DNA of 6,560 nt. Origin: an uncultured Methanosarcinales archaeon (GTDB taxonomy: Archaea; Halobacteriota; Methanosarcinia; Methanotrichales; Methanotrichaceae). Under the pieces are notes generated by a model that did no database searches, was not told where the DNA came from, and saw nothing but the letters and a program-made list of their open reading frames with translations. The position numbers were made by a program, and so were the translations under genes. The stretch's first letter is position 1; each line of letters starts with the position of its first letter. Below are positions 1 to 6,432 of the stretch, one piece after another. The stretch is taken from positions 1 to 6,560 of the forward strand of contig CALMJN010000212.1 in assembly GCA_937864385.1 (NCBI GenBank), written 5' to 3'.

Positions 1-906
1 GGCATCATCCTGGGTCCGAATAAAGAGCAGGTAATAGACACCGTTGAATCCCGATCCTGGGATGTGCCCATACATTTCATCTACCAGGGCGATCCAAAAG
101 GGCTCGCCCATACCATACTGGTTGCCCAAGAATTTCTTGATGACGATTTTGTAATGTACCTGGGAGACAACATCCTCAGAGACGGCATAGTGCATCATAA
201 AGAGAAGTTTCAGGAGCTAAAAAGCGATGCCAGTGTCCTCCTCACCAGGGTTGAGGATCCTCAGCGCTTTGGTGTCGCCGATCTAAATCCTGATGGGAGC
301 ATCAAAAGGCTGGTGGAAAAGCCTAAGGTCCCTCCCTCAAATTATGCCCTGGTGGGCGTCTATTTCTTCAGGCCTTCCATAATCGAGGCCTGCAGAGCCA
401 TAAAACCCTCATGGAGAGATGAGCTGGAGATAACCGATGCCATCCAATGGCTCATCGAACATGGATACAAAGTTGATGCATCTTTTGTAGAGGGATGGTG
501 GAAAGATACAGGCAAGCCTGAGGATATCCTGGAAGCCAATCGCTTGATATTGGATGATATCTCCGCCAGCAATGAGGGTCAGATCAATGAATCTCATGTA
601 ATTGGCCGGATTATCATCGAGAAAGGCTGCTTGATTGAGAGATCGACAATAAAAGGGCCCTGCATAATCGGGAAAGGCAGCGTGATAAGCGACTGTTATA
701 TAGGTCCTTATACCTCGGTGGGAGATGGGAGCAGGATCACGGGAACAGAGGTGGAGGACACCATCATAATGGACAATTGCATGATAAGCAAAGCAGGAAA
801 GATCGTGGAAAGCCTGATAGGCAGAAATGTCAGGATTCAAGAAGGAATAGCTCTGCCCAAAGGCAATAGATTCATCGTCGGCGATAACTCCGACATCTCA
901 TTGTGA
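1..906 (+). CDS. rmlA: Glucose-1-phosphate thymidylyltransferase, long form (5' partial)
   Basis: This enzyme makes dTDP-glucose from glucose-1-phosphate and dTTP, the first step of dTDP-rhamnose synthesis in the cytoplasm. The frame is open from base 1, so the gene begins upstream; a GTG at 64 is internal, because the codons before it read as family sequence (GIILGPNKEQV). The 301-residue fragment lacks roughly the first 50-60 residues, including the N-terminal nucleotide-binding signature. Visible are YLGDNIL (Asp56, metal/nucleotide site), VEKP at 105-108 and WWKDTGKPED at 166-175 with the second conserved Asp169. From about residue 190 there are hexapeptide-like repeats of a left-handed beta helix, ending in GNRFIVGDNS. 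That C-terminal helix marks the long form (TIGR01208 type) rather than the short RfbA of enteric bacteria. The stop lies 5 bases before rmlB, so co-transcription is likely. A related sugar nucleotidylyltransferase acting on another sugar phosphate is possible, but the following rmlB and rmlD support dTDP-glucose. Confidence 0.93.
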   Translation, partial: GIILGPNKEQVIDTVESRSWDVPIHFIYQGDPKGLAHTILVAQEFLDDDFVMYLGDNILRDGIVHHKEKFQELKSDASVLLTRVEDPQRFGVADLNPDGSIKRLVEKPKVPPSNYALVGVYFFRPSIIEACRAIKPSWRDELEITDAIQWLIEHGYKVDASFVEGWWKDTGKPEDILEANRLILDDISASNEGQINESHVIGRIIIEKGCLIERSTIKGPCIIGKGSVISDCYIGPYTSVGDGSRITGTEVEDTIIMDNCMISKAGKIVESLIGRNVRIQEGIALPKGNRFIVGDNSDISL

Positions 907-911
907 TTTAG

Positions 912-1913
912 ATGAAGCTGCTTGTCACTGGCGGTCTGGGATTCATAGGAAGCAATTTCATCCGGCTGATGCTCCATGAGCATGATGATATCCGTATACT
1001 GAATATTGATGACCTGCGCCTGGGATCAAATCCGGAAAACCTGCGGGACCTTGATGATGAAAGGCGATACGAATTTTGCAGGGGAGACATTGCCGATGAG
1101 AAGCTTATTGCCGGCTTGATCAAGGATGCCGATGCCATAGTCAACTTTGCCGCGGAGACTCATGTGGATAGATCTATTGCCCGGCCGGAATCGTTTCTGC
1201 ACAGCAATGTCCAGGGAGTCTTTAATCTCCTGGAGGCTCTAAGGCATCATAACTCTTCCGCCAGGTTTGTGCAGATCTCCACCGATGAGGTTTATGGGGA
1301 TATATTGAGGGGATCTTTTACCGAGGAGAGCACTGTGAAGCCGTCCTCGCCCTATTCCGCCAGCAAAGCAGCAGGAGACGTATTTGTCCAGGCCTATGCT
1401 CGTACTTATGGTCTTATAGCTATGGTTACCAGATGCACCAATAATTACGGCCCCTATCAGTTTCCGGAAAAACTGATTCCCAAGACCATACTGCGGGCCA
1501 AAAACGGCTTGAGGATTCCCATCTACGGCACAGGAGAGAATGTGAGGGACTGGATATATGTTATCGACCACTGCCGGGCCGTGGAAGCCGTACTTCTGCG
1601 AGGCGGAAAGGGCCAGATCTATAACATCTCAGCCGCAGAGGAGAAGAGCAACCTTGATGTGGTCAAGATCATTCTCCAGTCTCTGGGCAAAAGCGAGGAT
1701 CTAATAGACTTTGTGGATGATAGGCCAGGGCATGATGCCAGATACAGCCTTGACTCCACCAAGATCAGAACCGAGCTGCACTGGCATCCCCAGGAGAATT
1801 TTGCAGAGGGAATTAGAGAGACTGTAGCCTGGTATTTGGAGAACGAGCCCTGGTGGCAGCCTCTCATGGATGAAAGAGTCCTGCATCCTGCACCCTGGAC
1901 GCTCCGCTGGTGA
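912..1913 (+). CDS. rmlB: dTDP-glucose 4,6-dehydratase
   Basis: This enzyme converts dTDP-glucose to dTDP-4-keto-6-deoxyglucose with bound NAD, the second step of dTDP-rhamnose synthesis. The 333-residue product is an extended short-chain dehydrogenase of normal family length. The Rossmann signature GGLGFIGSN lies at residues 7-15. The catalytic Thr-Asp-Glu set lies in STDEVYG (T124, D125, E126), and the Tyr/Lys pair in YSASK (Y148, K152). The family-typical substrate-binding stretch TRCTNNYGPYQFPEKLIP is at about 173-190. The ATG at 912 puts the glycine motif at the usual distance from the N-terminus. No strong Shine-Dalgarno sequence precedes it, and the gap to rmlA is only 5 bases, which suggests translational coupling. 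Its stop overlaps a possible GTG start of rmlD. The gene looks complete and intact. Confidence 0.97.
   Translation: MKLLVTGGLGFIGSNFIRLMLHEHDDIRILNIDDLRLGSNPENLRDLDDERRYEFCRGDIADEKLIAGLIKDADAIVNFAAETHVDRSIARPESFLHSNVQGVFNLLEALRHHNSSARFVQISTDEVYGDILRGSFTEESTVKPSSPYSASKAAGDVFVQAYARTYGLIAMVTRCTNNYGPYQFPEKLIPKTILRAKNGLRIPIYGTGENVRDWIYVIDHCRAVEAVLLRGGKGQIYNISAAEEKSNLDVVKIILQSLGKSEDLIDFVDDRPGHDARYSLDSTKIRTELHWHPQENFAEGIRETVAWYLENEPWWQPLMDERVLHPAPWTLRW
1909..1913 (+). promoter_or_regulatory. Likely ribosome binding site of rmlD
   Basis: GGTGA ends 5 bases before the ATG at 1919 and overlaps the last codon and stop of rmlB. It can pair with the 3' end of 16S rRNA, and it supports ATG 1919 over GTG 1910 as the rmlD start. 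The site is short and the pairing modest, so this is an inference from position. Confidence 0.45.
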
Positions 1914-1918
1914 AACAT

Positions 1919-2785
1919 ATGAAGATATTGATAACTGGCGGAAGCGGGCTTCTGGGGGGAAAGATTGCTGAGCTGGCTCAGGCTCGGGGAGATGAGGTCT
2001 TTTCCGGATATGCTCATAATGCGCCAGTCTTTGGCAAAGCGGTAAAATTCGATCTTCTGGATTGGCCGGGAATTTCTGAAACGATAATGAGGCTCAAGCC
2101 GGAGATCATAATTCACAGTGCCGCTCTCACCGACGTGGATAGATGCGAGCGAGAAAGGGAGCTGGCATACAAAATTAATGTTGAAGGGACACGGATAATA
2201 TCCGAGGCGTCCAAAAAAGCCGGATCATTTCTCATATATATCTCTACGGATTACATCTTTGATGGAAGCCGGGGCAGGTACAAGGAGGGTGACGACCCCC
2301 ATCCCTTGAACTACTACGGCCTTACCAAGCTCCTGGGTGAGGGATTTTGCGATGGCTGCATCGCCAGATCCTCTGTGTTATATGGCAGCAGGCCCGCCAG
2401 CGGGAAGGTCAACTTTGCTCTCTGGATCATAAATAGCCTCAGATCCAACCAAACGATACATGTGGTCACGGACCAGTTCATAACTCCCACTCTCAATTCC
2501 AGTTTAGCAGCAATGGTATTGGAGGTGGGAGAGAGACAGCTAAACGGAACCTATCATCTGGCCGGAGCCAGCCGGATATCCAGGTACGACTTCGCAAGAA
2601 CAGTAGCCAGAATGCTAGACCTTGATCTGAGCCTTATATCGCCCTGTCGGATGGAAGACATGAAATGGGCTGCCAAAAGGCCGATGGATTCATCTCTGGA
2701 TACCGCCAAAGCGGCGAAACAGCTTGAGGAAAAGCCTCTCTCAACCGAACAGGCCATGCAAAGGTTGAAAAGAGAATGGATCTAA
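1919..2785 (+). CDS. rmlD: dTDP-4-dehydrorhamnose reductase
   Basis: This enzyme reduces dTDP-4-keto-L-rhamnose to dTDP-L-rhamnose with NAD(P)H, the last step of the pathway. From the ATG at 1919 the product is 288 residues, normal for RmlD. It begins directly with the cofactor motif MKILITGGSGLLG. Further marks are SAALTDVDRCE (about 67-77), STDYIFDG (109-116) and the catalytic YGLTK (Y133, K137). The C-terminal part contains GTYHLAGA and RYDFAR as in other RmlD proteins. A GTG at 1910 would add three residues (MKH) and overlap the rmlB stop by four bases. I prefer 1919 because it gives the usual family N-terminus and has GGTGA at 1909-1913, a Shine-Dalgarno-like site 5 bases upstream. The gene is complete. 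No rmlC (3,5-epimerase) lies between rmlA and the end of rmlD, so that step must be encoded upstream of the window or elsewhere. Confidence 0.94.
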   Translation: MKILITGGSGLLGGKIAELAQARGDEVFSGYAHNAPVFGKAVKFDLLDWPGISETIMRLKPEIIIHSAALTDVDRCERERELAYKINVEGTRIISEASKKAGSFLIYISTDYIFDGSRGRYKEGDDPHPLNYYGLTKLLGEGFCDGCIARSSVLYGSRPASGKVNFALWIINSLRSNQTIHVVTDQFITPTLNSSLAAMVLEVGERQLNGTYHLAGASRISRYDFARTVARMLDLDLSLISPCRMEDMKWAAKRPMDSSLDTAKAAKQLEEKPLSTEQAMQRLKREWI

Positions 2786-2853
2786 AAAGATCCGAGATGA
2801 AAGAAAGGATGAATCTGGCTCATTTTTCGGACTGATTTCAAGGCAAATGGTTT

Positions 2854-2891
2854 CCTGAGCTAGGAGGGATGCCCACCCCCTGTAGCTCAGG
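2854..2891. terminator. Inverted repeat between convergent genes, possible bidirectional terminator
   Basis: CCTGAGCTA at 2854-2862 and TAGCTCAGG at 2883-2891 form a perfect 9-bp inverted repeat around a 20-base centre. The centre is G-rich on the left and C-rich on the right and could extend the stem imperfectly. It sits between the end of rmlD (2785) and the end of the minus-strand Cys-rich gene (2914), where both transcripts should stop. There is no long T tract directly after either arm, so it is not a classical bacterial intrinsic terminator. Archaeal termination depends mainly on T runs. A T5 run lies at 2823-2827 on the + strand, and A5 at 2784-2788 gives T5 on the minus strand. The repeat may instead stabilise 3' ends or be a protein-binding site. 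Confidence 0.5.
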
Positions 2892-2913
2892 ATCGATCAT
2901 TACTGCCTGCCTT

Positions 2914-3744
2914 CTATGCCTGGTTGGGTGGAATTGCACCCTGGACAAGCCCGGATAAGAGAGAGTAGCCTGTACCGCTCGTTGCTGCATTCACAGGCAT
3001 GATCTGTACCGTCCAGTCTCCTGCCGGGGGGCTTTTCAGGAAGTAGTAATCATATTTCGACCCGGTGAGGTGCACCACATTTCGGCCATCTCCCTGAGCA
3101 GGCAGGACTATCTTGTTGGGCTGGACCAAGGTCAGCTTGAAGGCAGCATCCTTCCAGGACAGGCCGATCATCTCCCATTGATTCATGGCGGAGAGGGCAA
3201 CCTGGCCTATTGAGGCTATCTGAGCCAGCGAGCCAAGATCTCTGGTGAAGCTGATAGGCGTGGCTCCGGGATAAGCCAGGCCGTTATAAACCTGCAAGAC
3301 CTCCGCAGATAGCATCGATCCGCCCCATGGAAGGGTAATGGAGGTTCCTGCTGGTATGGTGTAGGATTGGGGTTTGGATGGGGCAGGAGCCGGTGCAGTG
3401 GGCTTGGGTGGTGCATAAGGTACTCCATAGGGATAATAGGGGTAGTAAGGATAGTAAGGATAATAGTAGTAATATGGATACTCGCAGGTCCCATCTACGC
3501 AAATCTGTCCCTCCTTGCACTTTTTCGGATAATAGCATCCAATCTTGCTATCGCATCTATTGTAAGTGCAGGGATTGTGGTCATCACAGTGTACTGCAGC
3601 TCCTTTACAGGATCCACCAGAACAAGTATCGCCAGTGGTGCAGGCGTTTCTATCATTGCAGATGGCGTTATTGTTCGCATGTACACACTTTCCTGTGGCT
3701 GGATCGCAGCTGTCGTCGGTGCAGGGATTCCCGTCGTCGCAGGA
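2914..3744 (-). CDS. Cys-rich CTDC-repeat surface protein with Tyr/Pro linker (N-terminus missing)
   Basis: The open frame on the minus strand runs from the composition break near 3744 down to TAG at 2914-2916, giving 276 residues; no in-frame ATG, GTG or TTG occurs before ATG 3315. Counting from the break, residues 1-88 hold 15 cysteines in repeats of the [13 protein letters not shown] kind, resembling the CTDC repeat first named in Dictyostelium (Pfam Dicty_CTDC), also known in bacterial and archaeal extracellular proteins. Residues 89-106 are 13 Tyr and 5 Pro in a YYP pattern, followed by a Pro/Ala/Lys linker to about 126. The remaining roughly 150 residues look beta-rich; the end ([12 protein letters not shown]...GYSLLSGL) resembles C-terminal beta domains of secreted proteins. 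No signal peptide can be seen because the N-terminus is cut off. ATG 3315 is not a credible start, since the repeats upstream are plainly coding. The function is not known; extracellular or envelope location is an inference from disulfide-type repeats and the low-complexity linker. Confidence 0.8.
   Translation of the reverse strand, partial: SCDDGNPCTDDSCDPATGKCVHANNNAICNDRNACTTGDTCSGGSCKGAAVHCDDHNPCTYNRCDSKIGCYYPKKCKEGQICVDGTCEYPYYYYYPYYPYYPYYPYGVPYAPPKPTAPAPAPSKPQSYTIPAGTSITLPWGGSMLSAEVLQVYNGLAYPGATPISFTRDLGSLAQIASIGQVALSAMNQWEMIGLSWKDAAFKLTLVQPNKIVLPAQGDGRNVVHLTGSKYDYYFLKSPPAGDWTVQIMPVNAATSGTGYSLLSGLVQGAIPPNQA
3427..3480 (-). repeat. Short tandem repeat encoding a Tyr/Pro tract
   Basis: On the + strand, near-identical 9-base units such as ATAATAGGG, GTAGTAAGG and ATAGTAAGG follow each other at 3433-3459, with degenerate copies on each side. 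On the coding minus strand they read as YYP units, giving 13 tyrosines and 5 prolines in 18 residues. Tyr codons alternate between TAT and TAC, so the tract has diverged since any recent slippage expansion. It forms the spacer between the Cys-rich repeats and the C-terminal domain. Confidence 0.75.
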
Positions 3745-3747
3745 CAG

Positions 3748-3893
3748 GCGCGTGGTCCCGGGACGGCTTCGGCGCCTGGCAGTTCGAGGCGCTGCCCGGC
3801 GGGCCGGTGCAGCGCGAGGGCGCGATCCGACTGGGGGTCAACCTGGTGATGTACGCGCTGCTGCTGGACTACAAGGACGAGCAGGCCCACGTC
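3748..3893 (+). CDS. C-terminal fragment of a DUF4159-like protein
   Basis: The + frame from about 3750 reads [18 protein letters not shown] and then [29 protein letters not shown] recognise this as the end of a DUF4159 (PF13709) domain: a W-x-R-D-x-F-G-x-W stretch, a Pro-Gly-Gly turn, an R-E-x-A-I-R-L-G-V-N element and a final Y-K-x-[DE]-Q-x-H. Such proteins occur in myxobacteria, planctomycetes and other Gram-negative groups. Nothing upstream of 3748 on this strand is homologous; that sequence is the antisense of the Cys-rich gene. Normal family members end soon after this motif, whereas here the frame runs straight into a glycosyltransferase that lacks its own N-terminus. No start codon or ribosome binding site exists for this piece, so it is a fragment created by the joins at either end. 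The family call is from memory of the motif. Confidence 0.55.
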
Positions 3894-4997
3894 GAGACCC
3901 TGCGCGGCCTGTGCGCCGGCCTGTTCGTGGCGCGGCTGCAACCGCGGCGCGCGCGCGTGGCCAGCCTGGCCGGGCTGCTGACCGGCGACGCGCTCACGCT
4001 GCATTACTACCGCCATGCCGGCCTGCGCCGCTGGGTGGCGCAGACGGTGCAGCGCGAGAACCTCGCCGCCACGGTGGTGTTCTCTTCGTCGATGGCGCAG
4101 TACGGCCAGGCGCACCCCGAACTGCCGATGCTGGTGGACTTCGTCGACGTCGACTCCGCCAAGTGGGCCGACTATGCGCCGCGCCACCGCTGGCCGCTGT
4201 CCTGGCTGTACCGGCGCGAAGGGCGGCGGCTGCTGGCCTGCGAGCGCGCGGTGGCCGCGCAGGCACGGCGCAGCTTCTTCGCCACCGAGAAGGAAGCCGC
4301 ACTGTTCCGCCAGCGCGCGCCCGAATGCGCCGGCCGCGTCGAGGCCATGGACAACGGCGTGGACACCGACTATTTCAGCGGCGACGCGGCGCGAGCCTCG
4401 CCTTTCCAGGCCGGCGAGCTGCCGATCGTCTTCACCGGCGCCATGGACTACTGGCCCAATGTCGACGCCGTGACCTGGTTCGCCGCCGAGGTGCTGCCGC
4501 GCCTGCGCGAACAGCGGCCGCAACTGCGCCTGCATATCGTCGGCCGCTCGCCCACCGCGGAAGTGCGTGCGCTCGCCGCCAGCCCCGGCGTGGTGGTCAG
4601 CGGCACCGTGCCCGACGTGCGGCCCTACCTGCAGCACGCCGCCGTCGTGGTGGCGCCGCTGCGGCTGGCGCGCGGCGTCCACAACAAGGTGCTCGAGGCC
4701 ATGGCCATGGGCCGGCCGGTCGTCGCCGCCACGGCCTGCGCCGCAGCGCTGAACGCCGAACCCGGCGGCGAGATCCTCGACGCCGCCGACGCCGACGAAT
4801 ACCTGCGCTGCATCGAGCTGCTGCTGCAGGCCCCCGAACGCGCGGCCGCCATCGGCCAGGCCGGCCGGGTGCACGTGCAACGGGCCTACACCTGGCCCGC
4901 CCATCTGGCCGTGCTGGACCGCCAGCTGGCCACCTTGCGCCCCGCGGCGCCAGGCCCGGCGCCCGCGCGCGCCATGAACCAGGAACCCGTTGCATGA
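3885..4997 (+). CDS. TIGR03087-type glycosyltransferase, PEP-CTERM/exosortase A associated (N-terminus missing)
   Basis: This is a GT-B fold glycosyltransferase (GT4-like) of the sugar transferase family found beside exosortase A in exopolysaccharide clusters. It probably adds a sugar during assembly of the EPS repeat unit on the cytoplasmic side. In the 370-residue piece from 3885, the start [12 protein letters not shown] matches what I expect about 60 residues into family members, so the first glycine-rich motif and N-terminal strands are absent. [12 protein letters not shown] is at 31-42, [11 protein letters not shown] at 156-166, [13 protein letters not shown] at 183-195, HIVGRSP at 217-223 and the donor-binding [16 protein letters not shown] at 267-282. 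The C-terminus has a short Ala/Pro-rich tail. TGA overlaps the exosortase ATG (ATGA at 4994-4997), a normal operon arrangement. Codons are strongly G/C-ending, unlike the genes left of 3745. The frame is open back to 3378, but everything before about 3885 belongs to other genes. Confidence 0.87.
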   Translation, partial: AHVETLRGLCAGLFVARLQPRRARVASLAGLLTGDALTLHYYRHAGLRRWVAQTVQRENLAATVVFSSSMAQYGQAHPELPMLVDFVDVDSAKWADYAPRHRWPLSWLYRREGRRLLACERAVAAQARRSFFATEKEAALFRQRAPECAGRVEAMDNGVDTDYFSGDAARASPFQAGELPIVFTGAMDYWPNVDAVTWFAAEVLPRLREQRPQLRLHIVGRSPTAEVRALAASPGVVVSGTVPDVRPYLQHAAVVVAPLRLARGVHNKVLEAMAMGRPVVAATACAAALNAEPGGEILDAADADEYLRCIELLLQAPERAAAIGQAGRVHVQRAYTWPAHLAVLDRQLATLRPAAPGPAPARAMNQEPVA

Positions 4998-5962
4998 GTG
5001 CCGTCCTGACGCCCGCCGTCACCCCTTCGCCGTGGCGCAGCGCGCTGCCCATGCTGGTGCTGCTGCTGGCCGCCATCCTGCTGCTGTACCGCGAGACCGG
5101 CATGGCCATGGCCCAGGTCTGGTGGACTTCGGACACCTTTGCCCACGCCATGCTGGTGCCGCCCATCAGCCTGTGGCTGGTCTGGCGGCAGCGCGAGCGG
5201 CTGGCGGCGCTGACGCCGCGCTCGCAGCCCTGGGTGCTGCTGCCGATGCTGGTGGTGGCCGCGCTGTGGCTGGCGGCCGACCTGGTGGCCGTCAACGCCC
5301 CGGCGCAGTTCGCGCTGGTCACGCTGGTGATCCTGGCCGTGCCCGCGGTGCTGGGCCTCGAGGTCGCGCTGGCGATCCTGTTCCCGCTGCTGTTCCTGTA
5401 TTTCTCGGTGCCCTTCGGCGAATTCATGCTGCCCACGCTGATGCAGTGGACGGCCGACTTCGTCGTCATGGCGCTGCAGTTCACCGGCATTCCGGTCTAC
5501 CGCGAGGGCCTGCAATTCGTCATCCCCTCGGGCCGCTGGAGCGTGGTCGAGGAGTGCAGCGGCGTGCGCTACCTGATCGCGTCGTTCATGGTCGGTACGC
5601 TGTTCGCCTACCTGAACTACCGCTCGTGGAAGCGTCGGGTGGCCTTCATGCTGGTGGCGCTGGCGGTGCCGCTGGTGGCCAACTGGCTGCGCGCCTACAT
5701 CATCGTCATGCTGGGCCATCTGAGCGGCAACAAGATCGCCGCCGGCGCCGACCACCTGATCTACGGCTGGGTGTTCTTCGGCTTCGTGATGCTGCTGCTG
5801 TTCTGGATCGGCGCCAAATGGCGGGAGGACGAGGCGCCCGTGCCGGCAGACCCGCACGCGGGCTCGAGCAACATTGCGCTTCCCGGCGTTGGCCTGCGGG
5901 GGATCGGCGGCGCCGCGCTGGCCACGTTGCTGGTGGTCGCCGCCTGGCCGGCATGGGCGTAG
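4994..5962 (+). CDS. xrtA: Exosortase A (truncated before its EpsI-like domain)
   Basis: Exosortase A is a multi-pass inner-membrane cysteine protease/transpeptidase-like enzyme that processes proteins with a C-terminal PEP-CTERM signal and is linked to exopolysaccharide production. From ATG 4994 the product reads 322 residues with about eight hydrophobic segments. The proposed catalytic set is intact: Cys188 in EECSGVRY, Arg233 in NWLRAY and His254 in [27 protein letters not shown] near the N-terminus is also family-typical. The start is set by the ATGA overlap with the glycosyltransferase. Many XrtA proteins continue after this point into an EpsI-like periplasmic domain of about 200 residues. 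Here the frame reaches the next hydrophobic helix (about 304-322) and hits TAG at 5960-5962, exactly where the sequence turns into a methylthiotransferase. The stop therefore belongs to the foreign sequence, and the true C-terminus is missing. Confidence 0.92.
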   Translation: MSAVLTPAVTPSPWRSALPMLVLLLAAILLLYRETGMAMAQVWWTSDTFAHAMLVPPISLWLVWRQRERLAALTPRSQPWVLLPMLVVAALWLAADLVAVNAPAQFALVTLVILAVPAVLGLEVALAILFPLLFLYFSVPFGEFMLPTLMQWTADFVVMALQFTGIPVYREGLQFVIPSGRWSVVEECSGVRYLIASFMVGTLFAYLNYRSWKRRVAFMLVALAVPLVANWLRAYIIVMLGHLSGNKIAAGADHLIYGWVFFGFVMLLLFWIGAKWREDEAPVPADPHAGSSNIALPGVGLRGIGGAALATLLVVAAWPAWA

Positions 5963-6432
5963 CCGAGATACAGCTCGCCGCCCAGGACACTGCCTCCTAT
6001 GGTGCCGATATCGGCAGCAGCCTGCCCCGGCTTTTAGATAGTCTGGCCGGCCTTCCAGGGGATTTCATGCTGCGGGTGGGAATGATGAATCCCGATTCGC
6101 TGATGCCGTATCTCGACGAGATGATCCGGGTGCTGCAAAGCCCCAGGATCTTCAGGTTCCTGCACATCCCCCTCCAGTCCGGCTCAGATGATGTCCTCAA
6201 GAGAATGGGCAGGAGATATACGGCGCAGGACTTCATCAATATCGTCAAAATCCTTCGAGCATCTCTGCCAGATATCTCTATCAATACCGATGTGATCTGC
6301 GGCTTTCCCGGAGAGACGGATGAGGACTTCGGAGAGACAATGGATGTCGTAAGGCTGGTACAGCCACACAAGGTCAATGCGACCAGATTCTCCCCGCGGC
6401 CGGGCACGCCTGCTGCGAGGCTGTACGATATG
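5956..6432 (+). CDS. MiaB-like tRNA methylthiotransferase, archaeal e-MtaB type (internal fragment)
   Basis: This is part of a radical SAM methylthiotransferase that converts t6A37 to ms2t6A37 in tRNA. Visible are [17 protein letters not shown] at the start, [32 protein letters not shown] at about 6157-6222, [16 protein letters not shown] at 6286-6333 and the end of the radical SAM barrel, [23 protein letters not shown]. Missing upstream are the UPF0004 domain and the CxxxCxxC cluster motif; missing downstream is the TRAM domain. ATG 5953 lies in frame but spans bases that still read as exosortase, so it is not a real start. The Met-Met-Asn-Pro run and codon use (AGA/AGG, ATA, CTC) match the archaeal genes at 1-2785. 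The stretch is only the middle of the gene and could not be catalytic alone. A bacterial MtaB homologue is less likely. Confidence 0.85.

Noticed and set aside
2914..3315. A 133-residue gene starting at ATG 3315 on the minus strand.
   Set aside because: The same frame continues upstream without a stop through the Tyr/Pro linker and clear Cys-rich repeats to about 3744, so this ATG is an internal Met.
3755..3764. Perfect 10-bp palindrome GTCCCGGGAC just inside the bacterial block, as a recombination or operator site.
   Set aside because: It lies in the conserved W-S-R-D codons of the DUF4159-like fragment, and such short palindromes are common at this GC content.
3495..4904. Minus-strand open frame of 469 codons antisense to the glycosyltransferase.
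   Set aside because: It is rich in Gly, Arg, His, Ala and Gln with no family motifs, as expected for the shadow of a GC-rich gene, and it crosses the 3745 join.
3378..4997. One long + strand open frame of 539 codons, as a single protein.
   Set aside because: Bases 3378-3744 of this frame are antisense to the Cys-rich repeats and low in complexity (Arg/Cys/Ser-rich); 3750-3890 is DUF4159-like; only the rest is glycosyltransferase. The length comes from a join, not from one gene.
3745..5960. Bacterial exopolysaccharide genes laterally transferred into an archaeon.
   Set aside because: No mobile element, direct repeat, tRNA or integrase is present, both ends cut genes internally, and the archaeal sequence on the two sides belongs to different genes on different strands. 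A false join explains this with fewer assumptions.
3566..5962. A 798-codon + strand open frame containing exosortase A.
   Set aside because: Everything before 4994 is an Arg/Ala-rich out-of-frame reading of the glycosyltransferase. The exosortase begins at ATG 4994, within the ATGA overlap.
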